DNA of 64,000 nucleotides from Nonomuraea soli (GCF_013761175.1 NZ_JACDUR010000007.1:704376-768375), one strand, 5' to 3'. Counted from the first letter of the stretch, positions 1-9,084 are shown. Notes: a model not told the origin generated them from the sequence alone. Translations and numbers: made by a program.

Positions 1-856
1 TCTCTGCCGTGTTCCAGAAGCGCACCAGCGCCGACGCCGTCGTCTCCGGGGCCTCGACCGCGGGGGAGTGCACCGCGCCGGGCACCACCACGCAGTCGGC
101 CTCCAGCCGCTCGGCCGTCGCGGCCTGCAGCTCCGGCGCCCAGCCGTCGTCGTGCTCGCCGAACAGCACCAGCATCGGAACGCCCGCCTCCTGGAGCTCC
201 TCCGTGCGGTCGTCGATCTCCAGGCACTGCTCGGCCATGGCCGCCAGGGCGGTCGGGGAGTTGGCCAGCATGCGCTTGCGCAGGAAGGCCATGATGTCGT
301 CGGAGACCCCGCTGGCCAGAGCCTCCGGCTCGAACCTCGTCTGCCACAGGTGCTCCAGACCCAGATCCGTCGCCTCTTCGAGGATCTTCCTGCCGCCCTT
401 GGCGCGACGTCCCGTGATGCCGACCGGGCCGGTGGCCATCATCGTGTACGACGCGAACCTGTGAGTGCCGTCGATCACCGCCGCCCTGGTCACCAGGCCG
501 CCGAAGGAGTGGCCCACCAGGTGCACGGGCTCGCCGTCGCCGATGACACCCGCGAGCACGTCGATGTCGGCGCCCAGCTCGCCGCACGCGTAGGCGCCGC
601 GGTCGTCGGGCCCCGGGGTTTCGTACTGCCCCTTCAGGTCGATCGCCACGATGCGCCTGCCCGACTGGGCCAGGGTCTGCAGCACCGCGATGAAGTCTTC
701 CTTGCTGCCCGTCAGCCCGGGGACCAGCAGCGCGGGCCCGCGCTCGGCGATGCCGCTGCCGGGAAGAGCCTCGAGAGCCGCGAACGTGCCTCGCGGCGTT
801 TCGATCCGCGTGGGCGTCACGCCCGGAGGCAGGGTCAGGAATCGCGGCGTACTCAC
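1..856 (-). CDS. alpha/beta hydrolase, 3' end outside window
   Basis: The reading frame starts at a GTG (854-856) and runs off the left edge after 285 codons, so the C-terminus is missing. The protein has an alpha/beta-hydrolase N-terminus: a PALLVPGLTGSKEDF oxyanion-region strand, the nucleophile elbow GHSFGG, and a late LVLFGEHDDGW strand with the acidic residue, followed by a PGAVHSP segment carrying the likely catalytic His. This suggests a soluble esterase or lipase-like enzyme of unknown substrate. A -10 like TATTGT (865-870, minus strand) lies 8 nt before the GTG, so the mRNA may be leaderless. It diverges from the acetyltransferase gene. Confidence 0.85.
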   Translation of the reverse strand, partial: MSTPRFLTLPPGVTPTRIETPRGTFAALEALPGSGIAERGPALLVPGLTGSKEDFIAVLQTLAQSGRRIVAIDLKGQYETPGPDDRGAYACGELGADIDVLAGVIGDGEPVHLVGHSFGGLVTRAAVIDGTHRFASYTMMATGPVGITGRRAKGGRKILEEATDLGLEHLWQTRFEPEALASGVSDDIMAFLRKRMLANSPTALAAMAEQCLEIDDRTEELQEAGVPMLVLFGEHDDGWAPELQAATAERLEADCVVVPGAVHSPAVEAPETTASALVRFWNTAE

Positions 857-939
857 GTGGGGCAACAATACCCAGCCACCTCGGCTGCGACACCGGTCAC
901 GCGACTACGCTGGTGCGAGTCCTGGGGAGATGAAGGTGT

Positions 940-1509
940 ATGGGTGAGCTTGTGATCCGGCCGGCCGACTCATGGTCCGACCTGTGCGAGGTGTTCGGGC
1001 CACAGGGGGCGTACTCCGGATGCTGGTGCATGTACTTCCGCGTGACGAACGCCGAATATCGCGACCTGCGCGGCGACGGGGCACGCGAGCGGATGCGGGA
1101 GCTGGTGGAGTCGCCGGGGGCCGCGCCAGGGCTGCTGGCGTACCTCGGCGAGGCGCCGGTGGGGTGGTGCACGATCGCGCCACGGACCGAGTTCGTACGG
1201 CTCGCGGGCTCGCGTGTGGCCAAGCCGGTCGACGAGTCCGAGCCGGTGGAGGGGGTGTGGTCGGTGCCGTGCTTCTACGTGACGCGGGCCGGGCGCGGCA
1301 GGGGAGCGGCCGCGGCGCTGCTGGAGGCGGCGGTGGAGTTCGCGCGGAGCCAGGGGGCCCGGGCGGTCGAGGGGTATCCGAGGGACTCGGAGAAGAAGCT
1401 CCCGGCGGCGGAGCTGTTCCACGGGTGGAAGGGGCTGTTTGAGGGGGCGGGCTTCGTGGAGGTGGCCCGCAGGACTCCGACGCGCCCCCTGATGCGCCTG
1501 GAGCTCTGA
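940..1509 (+). CDS. GNAT family N-acetyltransferase
   Basis: A 189-residue protein with a GNAT fold. Residues 20-35 carry the GCWCMYFR segment typical of one actinobacterial GNAT subgroup, and the acetyl-CoA loop is visible as V-x-R-x-G-R-G-x-A (TRAGRGRGAAAALL, about residues 112-125). It probably transfers an acetyl group from acetyl-CoA to a small molecule or protein amine; the substrate is unknown. A -10 like TACGCT at 905-910 and a GGGGAGA 10 nt before the ATG suggest a short leader. It converges on the helicase gene across a shared hairpin terminator. Confidence 0.85.
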   Translation: MGELVIRPADSWSDLCEVFGPQGAYSGCWCMYFRVTNAEYRDLRGDGARERMRELVESPGAAPGLLAYLGEAPVGWCTIAPRTEFVRLAGSRVAKPVDESEPVEGVWSVPCFYVTRAGRGRGAAAALLEAAVEFARSQGARAVEGYPRDSEKKLPAAELFHGWKGLFEGAGFVEVARRTPTRPLMRLEL

Positions 1510-1626
1510 CCGCCCGCCGTACCCCGGAGGCTGTGACCGCCCCCGGGAGTTTCGACCGCTCCCGAACCCTGGAGCGCTCGCCGCACCTCGACGCGCCCTG
1601 GAGCACGGGCCGCCCGCCGTACGACA

Positions 1627-1654
1627 AAGGGCGCGGCCGGATGGCCACGCCCTT
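1627..1654. terminator. hairpin between convergent genes
   Basis: Arms AAGGGCGCGGCC (1627-1638) and GGCCACGCCCTT (1643-1654) pair with one mismatch around a 4-nt loop. It lies between the acetyltransferase and helicase ends and could terminate both. Confidence 0.6.
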
Positions 1655-1672
1655 CGATCGCTCAACGCCACA

Positions 1673-3574
1673 TCAGCGGCGCCGCTGGCCTCCGCCTGCG
1701 GCGCCGTTGCCACGGGCGCGGCGGCGCTGCTGCTGCCGCTCGGTGGCCGCCGACGGGGCGATCTCGTCATCGTCGGTCGCCAGGTCAGGCGACTGGAAGA
1801 TCACCTGGAACGGGCTCGCGGGCACGATCCGCTCCGGCTCCCGGCGCACCGGGGGCGGCGGCGTGCTGAGGAAACTCGGCGCCTCCGCCGCCACGGGCTG
1901 AGCGACAGGCTGAGCCGCAGGCTGGGCCACGGGCTCGGCCACGACGGGCTCGGCCACGACGGCGTCGCGCCGCGAACGCACGCGCCGGGGCGCCTCGTCC
2001 ACAGCCGGGGCCACCGCCGGAGCGGCAGCCGGGACCTCGGCGGGAACCGACTCGTTCACCGCGCGCCTGGTGCGGGTGCGCTTGGGCTTGACCTCCAGCT
2101 CATCGGCTGAGATCAGCGCCGGCGTCTCCTCGACCTTGCGCTCGGGCATGGAACCGACCTCCGCCTCGACAACCTGGGTTTCCTCGACGCTGCGACCGCT
2201 ACGGGTGCGGCGGCGCTCGCGTGGCGCTCGCGCGGGACGCTCGCGCTCCTTGACGCGGGTGCGTGACCGTCCGGTCTCGCCCAGGTCCTCGAGCCTCTCG
2301 GCGTCGAGTCCTGCCCGCTTGCGGGCCTCGCGGGGCAGAACGCCCTTGGTGCCCTCGGGGATCCCCAGCTCGGCGTAGACGTGCGGCGAGGAGGAGTAGG
2401 TCTCTTCCGGCTCGGCGAACTCCAGGCCGAGCATCTGGTTGATCATCTTCCAGCGGGTCAGCTGCTCCCACTCGACGAAGGTGACCGCGATGCCGGTGCG
2501 GCCCGCACGCCCGGTGCGGCCGATCCGGTGGACGTAGGTCTTCTCGTCGTTGGGGGTGTCGTAGTTGACCACGTGGGTGACGTCGTCGATGTCGATGCCG
2601 CGCGCCGCCACGTCGGTGGCGACCAGCACGTCGATCTTGCCGTTGCGGAAGGCGCGCAGGGCCTGCTCCCGCTGGCCCTGACCCAGGTCGCCGTGGACGG
2701 CCGCCGCCGCGAAACCGCGGGTCTGCAGCTGCTCGGAGACCATGTCGCAGGCGCGCTTGGTCTCGCAGAAGACCATGGTCAGCCCGCGGCCCTCGGCCTG
2801 GAGCATGCGTGCCAGGAGCTCGATCTTGTCCATGCGGTGGACCCGCCAGACGAACTGGCGGACCTGCGGGGTCAGCTCGCTCTCGTCGACGTCGCTGTTC
2901 TCGGCGCGGACGTGCGTCGGACGGTTCAGGTACTTGCGCGACAGCGCGACGATCTCGCCGGGCATGGTCGCCGAGAACAACATCGTCTGCCGCTCGTCGG
3001 GGACGAGCTTGAAGATGCGCTCGATGTCGGGCAGGAAGCCGAGGTCCATCATGCGGTCGGCCTCGTCGAGCACCAGCATCGTCACCTGGCTCAGGTCCAG
3101 GTGCTTCTGCTTGACCAGGTCGAGCAGACGCCCGGGCGTGCCGACGATGACGTCGACGCCGGCCTTGAGCGCCTCGACCTGAGGCTCGTACGCGCGCCCG
3201 CCGTACACGGTCAGCACGCGGGAGCCGAGCTTGCCCGCGGCGGTCGTCAGGTCTTCCGAGACCTGGATCGCCAGCTCGCGGGTGGGCACGACCACGAGGC
3301 CGCGCGGCTTCTTGCGGGATTTGCGTGGCTTGCCGATGCTCTGCAGCATGGCGATGCCGAACGCGTAGGTCTTGCCCGTGCCGGTGCGAGCCTGACCGAT
3401 GAGGTCCTGGCCCGCCAGCGCGAGCGGGAGCGCCATTTCCTGGATGGGAAAGGCGGTGGAGATGCCCTCGGTCTCGAGGGCATCGGCGATCTCCGGAATG
3501 ACTCCGAGTTCACGGAACGTAGTCAGGTTGGCCTGCCTCAGTCTCACCAGTGAAGACTGGGTCTCCGGGATCAT
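1673..3574 (-). CDS. rhlE: DEAD-box ATP-dependent RNA helicase, RhlE type
   Basis: A 633-residue helicase with all core motifs: Q motif FPIQEMAL, motif I ARTGTGKT (62-69), PTRELA, GTPGR, DEAD (about 168), SAT, DVAARGIDI and HRIGRTGRAGR. It uses ATP to remodel RNA duplexes, probably in ribosome assembly or mRNA turnover. About 180 C-terminal residues form a low-complexity Arg/Ala/Pro/Val tail (RRTRSGR and repeated VAEPVA, AQPVAQP segments), likely an RNA-binding disordered extension. From memory, M. tuberculosis rhlE (Rv3211) also sits next to a ferritin-like gene (Rv3210c). It diverges from that gene across about 240 bp. Confidence 0.93.
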   Translation of the reverse strand: MIPETQSSLVRLRQANLTTFRELGVIPEIADALETEGISTAFPIQEMALPLALAGQDLIGQARTGTGKTYAFGIAMLQSIGKPRKSRKKPRGLVVVPTRELAIQVSEDLTTAAGKLGSRVLTVYGGRAYEPQVEALKAGVDVIVGTPGRLLDLVKQKHLDLSQVTMLVLDEADRMMDLGFLPDIERIFKLVPDERQTMLFSATMPGEIVALSRKYLNRPTHVRAENSDVDESELTPQVRQFVWRVHRMDKIELLARMLQAEGRGLTMVFCETKRACDMVSEQLQTRGFAAAAVHGDLGQGQREQALRAFRNGKIDVLVATDVAARGIDIDDVTHVVNYDTPNDEKTYVHRIGRTGRAGRTGIAVTFVEWEQLTRWKMINQMLGLEFAEPEETYSSSPHVYAELGIPEGTKGVLPREARKRAGLDAERLEDLGETGRSRTRVKERERPARAPRERRRTRSGRSVEETQVVEAEVGSMPERKVEETPALISADELEVKPKRTRTRRAVNESVPAEVPAAAPAVAPAVDEAPRRVRSRRDAVVAEPVVAEPVAQPAAQPVAQPVAAEAPSFLSTPPPPVRREPERIVPASPFQVIFQSPDLATDDDEIAPSAATERQQQRRRARGNGAAGGGQRRR

Positions 3575-3811
3575 GTGGTCCGCGCGGAGAGGCCAGTCCT
3601 CTCAATTCGTCAGCGACCGTTGTGTCTCTCGCCGAGCTACGCTTGGCGGCTCGGGCGCATCAACTCGCGCCCTCGCGAACCCAGAAATCGGGGGTTGGCG
3701 GGAGAGATTCCCCCGGACTAACACAGTGCGGTCGCACTTTCACACAACAGTGTACTCGATAGCACAACGCTGGCCGAGACTCAGGTTGTTCCCATGACCT
3801 ACGCTGCGTCC

Positions 3812-4444
3812 ATGACGGAATCCGGTGATGTCGATCTCCTCGGTGCTCTCGCCTATGCCGAACTCACGGCCTTCCTGCGCATGGCCGAGGACGCCTCCCA
3901 GCTGGCGCCGAACCTGACCGACCGCGCCGAGCTCGGATCGCTGGCCGTGGCCGAGTACGGACACTTCGTGCTGCTGCGCGACCGGCTGGCCGAGCTGGGC
4001 GCCGATCCCGAGTCCGCGATGGCGCCCTTCGCCGAGGCCTTCGACTCCTGGCACGAGCTGACCAAGCCGGGCGACTGGCTGCAGGCGCTCGTCAAGGCGT
4101 ACGTGGGACTCGGCATCGCGCTCGACTTCTACCGCGAGGCCGCCCGTCATCTGGAGCCCTCGATCGCGCCGCTCGTCGAGGAGGTCCTGGCCGACCAGGA
4201 GCGCTCGGAGTTCGTGGTCGACCGGGTGCGCGCGGCGCTGGCCGACGACCCGACGCAGGCGGGACGGCTGGCGTTGTGGGCCAGGCGCCTCGTGGGCGAG
4301 GGGCTCAGCCAGGCCCAGCAGGTGGCCGCCTCCCGGCCCCAGCTCGCCCAGCTCCTGGCCGATGCCGACCAGGCGGACATCGCGCGCCTGTTCGCCCAGC
4401 TGACGGAGGAGCACGGCAAGCGCATGGCCGCCCTGGGCATCTGA
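3812..4444 (+). CDS. ferritin-like fold protein
   Basis: An all-helical protein of 210 residues from the ATG at 3812, or 216 from the ATG at 3794. It resembles the ferritin-like/tRNA-hydroxylase superfamily: Glu in AYAELTAF, an EYGHF helix with the E-x-x-H pattern, then FYREAARH, EEVLADQERSEFVVDRV and a final EEHGKRM helix. These could form a di-metal site, but the function is unknown. The 3812 start is preferred because a -10 like TACGCT (3800-3805) lies 6 nt before it, the spacing of a leaderless transcript. It is the conserved neighbour of rhlE in actinobacteria. Confidence 0.85.
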   Translation: MTESGDVDLLGALAYAELTAFLRMAEDASQLAPNLTDRAELGSLAVAEYGHFVLLRDRLAELGADPESAMAPFAEAFDSWHELTKPGDWLQALVKAYVGLGIALDFYREAARHLEPSIAPLVEEVLADQERSEFVVDRVRAALADDPTQAGRLALWARRLVGEGLSQAQQVAASRPQLAQLLADADQADIARLFAQLTEEHGKRMAALGI

Positions 4445-4569
4445 GCGCCGTCCCCAGGGGCCTGTTCGCGGGGCGTACGGCGGGCAAATCTCCGCTTGCG
4501 GAGCCGTACGGCGGGCAGATGGATCTTCGTTGGCGGGAGTCTGCGGCGCGTAGGCGGATCTTCATACGC

Positions 4570-5008
4570 ATCTCCGAGGCCGAGGACCGCGCCGACAGCT
4601 TCGGCAACGACCTGGTGCGCTTCATCGACCTCGCGATCAAGCGCCCGGTCGTGGTGGCGGGCAACTCGTCGGGCGGGCTCGTCGCCACGTGGCTGGGCGG
4701 CCAGTGGCCGGTGGGCGACGGGGAGGGCATGATCGAGGCGCTGCCGCGGGTTGCGACCACCAGGCGATGCCGGCCGGGATCAGGGTGCCGGTGCTGATCA
4801 CGCACCACATGCGGGTGAACGATCCCGGCAGCGGCCATCTGGTCGGCGCGCTCGGCGACCTGCGGGCGCGGCGGGCGCGCGAGATCGTCGAGGGCGCCGG
4901 TCAGCGGGTCGGCTACGTGTCGTTGCCCGACGCGCCCCACGTGATGCACGAGGCCGCCCGGAGCGCTACGCCAAGCTCGTCACCGACGGGGCCGGCGGCC
5001 TCGACTGA
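4570..5008 (+). pseudogene. decayed alpha/beta hydrolase remnant
   Basis: Three consecutive reading frames together spell the second half of an alpha/beta hydrolase. Frame 1 gives FGNDLVRFIDLAIKRP then VVVAGNSSGGLVATWLGG (nucleophile elbow GNSSGG). Frame 3 continues with AGIRVPVLITHH and GYVSLPDAPHVMHEA (catalytic His region). Frame 2 ends with ERYAKLVTDGAGGLD and a stop at 5008. At least two frameshifts and lost central sequence separate the pieces, and no N-terminal third is visible upstream. It fills the 649-bp gap between the ferritin-like and DUF3107 genes; nothing else is seen there. Confidence 0.75.
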
Positions 5009-5093
5009 TCGCGAGAGCGACCGCCCCGGCTTGAGGACACGACGGTGCCGGGGGTGGCTCGTGAGTGAGCCGTGCCCCCAGCGTGAGGTCGTG

Positions 5094-5324
5094 TCAGAGC
5101 GTGCCGCCGAAGCCGACCGGCCGGGACTCGTCCTCGCCGATCTCGACGAAGCCGAGCGAGGCGACCGGAACCACGACGCGACGGCCCTTGACGTCGGTGA
5201 CGGCGAAGACGCCGCGATCGGCCGCCAGCGCCTGCCTGATCTCCTCCTCGACCTGCTCAGCCGTCAGGTCGACTTCCACAATGAGCTCGCGGTGTACGGA
5301 CCGTACGCCGATCTTGATTTCCAT
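5094..5324 (-). CDS. DUF3107 family small protein
   Basis: A 76-residue protein starting MEIKIGVRSVHRELIVEVDL with an E-Q-V-E-E-E-I helix and a C-terminal FVEIGEDESRPVGFG segment, characteristic of the actinobacterial DUF3107 family (TB9.4/Rv3208A in M. tuberculosis, from memory). The function is unknown. A GAGGGAG ribosome site precedes the ATG. As in mycobacteria it follows the TetR gene in the same direction, 86 bp downstream. Confidence 0.88.
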   Translation of the reverse strand: MEIKIGVRSVHRELIVEVDLTAEQVEEEIRQALAADRGVFAVTDVKGRRVVVPVASLGFVEIGEDESRPVGFGGTL

Positions 5325-5410
5325 CGTGCTCCCTCATGAGACGGGTTGCCCATCCCATCGTGGCCGCTCGCGGGCCCCGGGAACGCAGGTGATCGCGGCA
5401 AGCGAACGGC

Positions 5411-6031
5411 TTACGCCGTACGCGGAAAACCGCTGATGCCGCGCCAGGCCAGCCGGGCCATCAGCTGCTCGGCGGCCTCCTTCGGGATGGAGCCGTGGGT
5501 GGTGACCCAGAATCGGGCGCTGACCTCCGCCATGCCGACGAGTCCGACGGCCAGCAGGTGCGCCTCCTCGCTGGAGCACCCGGTGTCTTCCTGGATGACG
5601 ACGCTGACCATCTCGGCGCACTCGCGCAGAGAACGCTCCACGCGCTGCCGTACGGGGGCCAGGTTGCGCAGGTCGGACTCGAAGACCAGGCGGAAGGCCT
5701 CGCCCTGGGTCGAGACGAAGTCGAAGAAGGCGGCGAAGGTCGCCTGCACCCTGAGCTTGTTCTCGCGGGTGGAGGCCAGGGCCTCGCGCTGCCGGTTGAT
5801 CATGTCGTCGACATGAAGGTCGAGCAGCGCGAGATAGAGCTCCAGCTTGCCGGGGAAGTGCTGGTACAGCACCGGCTTGCTGACCCCGGCACGGTCGGCG
5901 ATCTCGTCCATGGCGGCGGCGTGGTAGCCGTTCTCGACGAAGACCTCCTGCGCGGCGCTCAGCAGCTGCCTGCGGCGCGCGAGCCGGGGCAGGCGAGTGC
6001 CTCGGGGCTTCGCATCCGGCGTTGCTGTCAT
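5411..6031 (-). CDS. TetR/AcrR family transcriptional regulator
   Basis: A 206-residue regulator with an N-terminal HTH (residues about 20-65: RRQLLSAAQEVFVENGYHAA, then MDEIADRAGVSKPVLYQHFP, the recognition helix) and a C-terminal ligand and dimer domain. It likely represses itself or neighbours; the ligand is unknown. AGGAGAG precedes the ATG. It matches the conserved TetR beside DUF3107 (Rv3208 in M. tuberculosis, from memory). Confidence 0.9.
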   Translation of the reverse strand: MTATPDAKPRGTRLPRLARRRQLLSAAQEVFVENGYHAAAMDEIADRAGVSKPVLYQHFPGKLELYLALLDLHVDDMINRQREALASTRENKLRVQATFAAFFDFVSTQGEAFRLVFESDLRNLAPVRQRVERSLRECAEMVSVVIQEDTGCSSEEAHLLAVGLVGMAEVSARFWVTTHGSIPKEAAEQLMARLAWRGISGFPRTA

Positions 6032-6116
6032 GAGCTCTCCTAGAGCGAGGGGACATCCGTCGTTCGTTCGGACATCCTACGTGCGAGTAACGACCTCATC
6101 GAGACTCCTCCGATAC

Positions 6117-6335
6117 TCAGCGGTAATCGTCGTCGTCATCGTCGGCGGCCAGCCTGTCCTGCTCGGCGGCGTCCGCGGGATCGACGTCGAGCGGCACCTC
6201 GCGCCGCGGCTCCTCGTCGGTCTCGCGTAGTGCGCGGTGCTGCTCGGCGGCGTCGGCCTCCGCGGCCTCCAGCGGCAGTTCGGTGTCGTCGTCAGAGGGG
6301 CGTTCATCCCCACGTACGTCCATCTCCGACATCAT
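6117..6335 (-). CDS. small acidic protein, hypothetical
   Basis: A 72-residue, strongly acidic, Ala/Glu/Asp-rich protein ending in DDDDDDYR. It repeats short A-E/D-A-A-E-Q blocks (EADAAEQHRA, VDPADAAEQDRLA), so it is probably disordered. AGAGGGGA precedes a double ATG. It lies 30 bp downstream of the LigD polymerase-domain gene and may belong to that transcript. I do not recognise a function. Confidence 0.6.
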   Translation of the reverse strand: MMSEMDVRGDERPSDDDTELPLEAAEADAAEQHRALRETDEEPRREVPLDVDPADAAEQDRLAADDDDDDYR

Positions 6336-6365
6336 TCGTCCCCTCTAGTCGTGGACCTCTCCACA

Positions 6366-7241
6366 CTACGCCCGGCTGAACAGGTCGCCATGTTCCTCTA
6401 CCCGTTCCAGCACGTCAGCAGCTGTGAACACCAGTTCGTCAGGTGTTCGGCAGGATTCCACCTCGGTCCACAACAAAGGGGTGGAGACGGTCGGCTGCTG
6501 CCTGGCCCGCAGTGAATAGGGCGCCACGGTGGTCTTGGCGGGGTTGTTCTGGCTCCAGTCGATTAAAACCTTGCCGGTGCGGGCCGAACGGGTCATCGTG
6601 CTGATGATCTCTCCCCGGTGTTCGCGCTCCAGCAGCTGCGCCAGCGCCTTGGCGTACACCGACGGCTCCGCGCGCCCGTCCCAGTCGGCGTACAGCTGCA
6701 TGCCCTTGCTGCCGCTCGTCTTGGGCCGGGCCCTCAGCCCGTCGTGTTCGAGCACCTCGCGCAGCAGCAGCGCCACCTGGCAGCACTCGACGATGGTGGC
6801 GGGGGCGCCGGGGTCGAGGTCGAAGACGAGCTGGTCGGGCTCCTGCGCCTCGCCGCCCTTGGAGACCCGCCACTGCGGCACGTGCAGCTCCAGTGCCGCC
6901 AGGTTGGCGTAGTAGACCAGCGTCGGCAGGTCGTCGACGACGGCGAAGTCGATGGAGTCGCGGTCCTTGGTGCTGCCGGGCACCGGCAGCCGCGCCCGCC
7001 GTACCCAGGACGGGGTGTGCGAGGGGGCGTTCTTCTCGAAGAAGGACTTCCCGTCGACGCCATTGGGGTAGCGCTTGACCGTCAGGGGGCGGCCGTCGAG
7101 ATGCGGCAGGAGCACCGGGGCGATGCGGCTGTAGTAGTCGATGACTTCGGCCTTGGTGAAGCCGACCTCGGGGTAGAGCACCTTGTCGAGGTTGCTCAGC
7201 ACCAGCTCGCGGCCGTCGACCTTGACGGGCACCTTCTTCAC
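6366..7241 (-). CDS. ligD: NHEJ polymerase/primase (LigD POL domain protein)
   Basis: A 291-residue stand-alone LigD polymerase domain of the archaeo-eukaryotic primase type. Markers are the N-terminal LSNLDKVLYPEVGFTKAEVI block, VKRYPNGVDGKSFFEKN, the metal-binding FDLDPG (D-x-D), and the TSGSKGMQLY nucleotide-binding segment. It would fill gaps and add nucleotides, including ribonucleotides, at Ku-bound ends. The GTG start overlaps the stop of the ligase gene (GTGA), so translation is probably coupled. In many bacteria this domain is fused to the ligase; here it is separate and no phosphoesterase domain is present. Confidence 0.92.
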   Translation of the reverse strand: MKKVPVKVDGRELVLSNLDKVLYPEVGFTKAEVIDYYSRIAPVLLPHLDGRPLTVKRYPNGVDGKSFFEKNAPSHTPSWVRRARLPVPGSTKDRDSIDFAVVDDLPTLVYYANLAALELHVPQWRVSKGGEAQEPDQLVFDLDPGAPATIVECCQVALLLREVLEHDGLRARPKTSGSKGMQLYADWDGRAEPSVYAKALAQLLEREHRGEIISTMTRSARTGKVLIDWSQNNPAKTTVAPYSLRARQQPTVSTPLLWTEVESCRTPDELVFTAADVLERVEEHGDLFSRA

Positions 7242-8152
7242 AGGACCACCTCAGCAGGGATCTTGTCGGGTCGCAGTCCGCGCCACACCGGGTGACGCAA
7301 TTTGTGATCGTCGGTCCACATCGTGTAACCCACCTCCCCGACGAGATCGGGCCTAACCCACCTGTTGCGCCAGGGCACCGGGTTGTGGAAAGGGCTGCGC
7401 GGGATCTCCAGGGGGCTCAGCACGTCGTGCAGCCGTTCAAGCTCCGCGTCGGTGAAGCCGGTGCCGACGTGCCCGACGTAGGTCAGGCCGTGCTCGGTGA
7501 ACACCCCCATGATCAGCGAGCCGATGCCGCCCGCTCTGCGGCCCTTGCCCGGTTTCCAGCCGCCGATCACGACCTCCCTGGTGTCGAGGTTCTTGACCTT
7601 GATCCACCAGTTCGACCTGGTCCCCGGCCGGTACGGCGAGTCGAGGCGCTTGGCGACCACTCCCTCGAGCCCCTGGGCCATGGTGGCCGCGAGCAGGTCG
7701 GAGTCGCCGGGGAAGTACGGCGGAGCCCCGATGTCGAGCTGCTCCAGCAGGTCGCGCCTGGTTCTGTACGGCATGTCGAGCAGGGAGGTGCCGTCGATGT
7801 AGAGCAGGTCGAAGGGCAGATAGGTGACGGGGTAGAGCCGGAGCATGGCCGGATCGGGATCGGTCAGGTGCATGCGGTGCTGCAGGCGTACGAAGCTGGG
7901 CCGCCCGCTGGGGTCGAGGGCGACGATCTCGCCGTCCAGCACCACGTCAGTCACAGGAAACCCCGATATTTCGGGATAGCGGCGGGTGTAGTCCGCCCCA
8001 TGCCTTCCCGTCATGCGCAACACGCCCGTCAGATCCATCACCGCGCGGATGCCGTCCCACTTGACCTCGAGTCCGTACTGCTCGCGATCGGACGGCAACG
8101 CACCTGGTACGGCCAGCATGGGTTCGACGGGAAACGGCATTGGATCGCCCAT
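7238..8152 (-). CDS. ligD: ATP-dependent DNA ligase (LigD ligase domain protein)
   Basis: A 304-residue ATP-dependent ligase: adenylation motif I EVKWDGIRAV (nucleophile Lys), VVLDGEIVALD, LPFDLLYIDG, motif IV EGVVAKRLDSPY, motif V WIKVKN, and an OB-fold C-terminus. It seals nicks at joined double-strand breaks. The start MGDPMPFPVEPMLA at 8152 leaves a 49-bp divergent gap to ku; a longer frame would run into the ku start. It is the first gene of a ligase-polymerase operon. Confidence 0.92.
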   Translation of the reverse strand: MGDPMPFPVEPMLAVPGALPSDREQYGLEVKWDGIRAVMDLTGVLRMTGRHGADYTRRYPEISGFPVTDVVLDGEIVALDPSGRPSFVRLQHRMHLTDPDPAMLRLYPVTYLPFDLLYIDGTSLLDMPYRTRRDLLEQLDIGAPPYFPGDSDLLAATMAQGLEGVVAKRLDSPYRPGTRSNWWIKVKNLDTREVVIGGWKPGKGRRAGGIGSLIMGVFTEHGLTYVGHVGTGFTDAELERLHDVLSPLEIPRSPFHNPVPWRNRWVRPDLVGEVGYTMWTDDHKLRHPVWRGLRPDKIPAEVVL

Positions 8153-8201
8153 GTCCGGGTATGTGCCCCGAGATGAGCCCGGATATTGAGTGAGGTGGGC
8201 C

Positions 8202-9083
8202 ATGCGCAGCATTTGGAAGGGTGCGATCTCCTTCGGGCTGGTCACGATCCCGGTGAAGCTGTACTCCGCGACGGAACAGAAGGACGTCGCCTTCCACCAG
8301 GTGCACCGCGAGGACGGCGGCCGCATCCGCTACAAGCGGGTGTGCACCAAGTGCGGTGAGGAGGTCGCCTACGCCGACATCGCCAAGGGATACGAGCTGG
8401 CGACCGGCGAGATCGTGGTGCTGACCGACGAGGACTTCGAGGGCCTTCCGCTGAGCACCTCGCGTCGCATCGACGTCTTGCAGTTCAGCCCGGCCGACCA
8501 GATCGACCCGATCTATTTCGCCAAGTCGTACTTCCTGGAACCCGACGCCCAGGGCGCCAAGCCGTACGTGTTGCTGCGCAACGCGCTGGAGAGCTCGGGC
8601 CAGGTCGCCGTGGTCAAGGTGGCGCTGCGCCAGCGGGAATCCCTGGCGACGCTCCGCGTGCGTGACGGGGTGTTCGTCCTGGAGACGATGCTCTGGCCCG
8701 ACGAGATCCGCAAGCCCGAGTTCGACTTCCTCGACGAGGACATCGAGGTGCGGGCCCAGGAGCTGAAGATGGCCGAGTCGCTGATCGCGACCATGGAGTC
8801 GGACTTCGATCCGGGTGAGTACCACGACGCGTATCGCGAGGCGCTGCAGCAGGTGATCGAGGCGAAGATCGAGGGCAGGGAGGTCGTCGCCGCGCCCGAG
8901 ACCGAGGAGGCCGGACCCGCGGTCGACCTCATGGCGGCCCTGCGGGCCTCCGTGGAGGCGGCCAAGAAGGAGCGAGGCACCTCCACCGCCAAGCCGAAGC
9001 GGCCGGCCAAGGCCGAGAAGGCCGAGAAGGCCGACAAGGAGGAAAAGGCCGAGCCCAAGCGGAAGACGCGTAAGTCAGCCTGA
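8202..9083 (+). CDS. ku: non-homologous end joining protein Ku
   Basis: A 293-residue bacterial Ku starting MRSIWKGAISFGLVTIPVKL, with KRVCTKCGEEV, the GYE segment, IDPIYFAKSYFL and the core barrel. The last ~60 residues are a Lys/Glu/Ala-rich extension (repeated KAEKAEKADKEEKAE), as in many actinobacterial Ku proteins where the basic tail aids DNA binding and ligase recruitment. ATG 8202 is chosen over GTG 8190 because it begins the family signature. It diverges from the ligase-polymerase operon. Confidence 0.95.
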   Translation: MRSIWKGAISFGLVTIPVKLYSATEQKDVAFHQVHREDGGRIRYKRVCTKCGEEVAYADIAKGYELATGEIVVLTDEDFEGLPLSTSRRIDVLQFSPADQIDPIYFAKSYFLEPDAQGAKPYVLLRNALESSGQVAVVKVALRQRESLATLRVRDGVFVLETMLWPDEIRKPEFDFLDEDIEVRAQELKMAESLIATMESDFDPGEYHDAYREALQQVIEAKIEGREVVAAPETEEAGPAVDLMAALRASVEAAKKERGTSTAKPKRPAKAEKAEKADKEEKAEPKRKTRKSA

Positions 9084-9084
9084 A

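Noticed and set aside
5346..5816. Plus-strand ORF opposite the TetR gene
   Set aside because: It is the reverse shadow of the TetR frame, which has an intact HTH and ribosome site.
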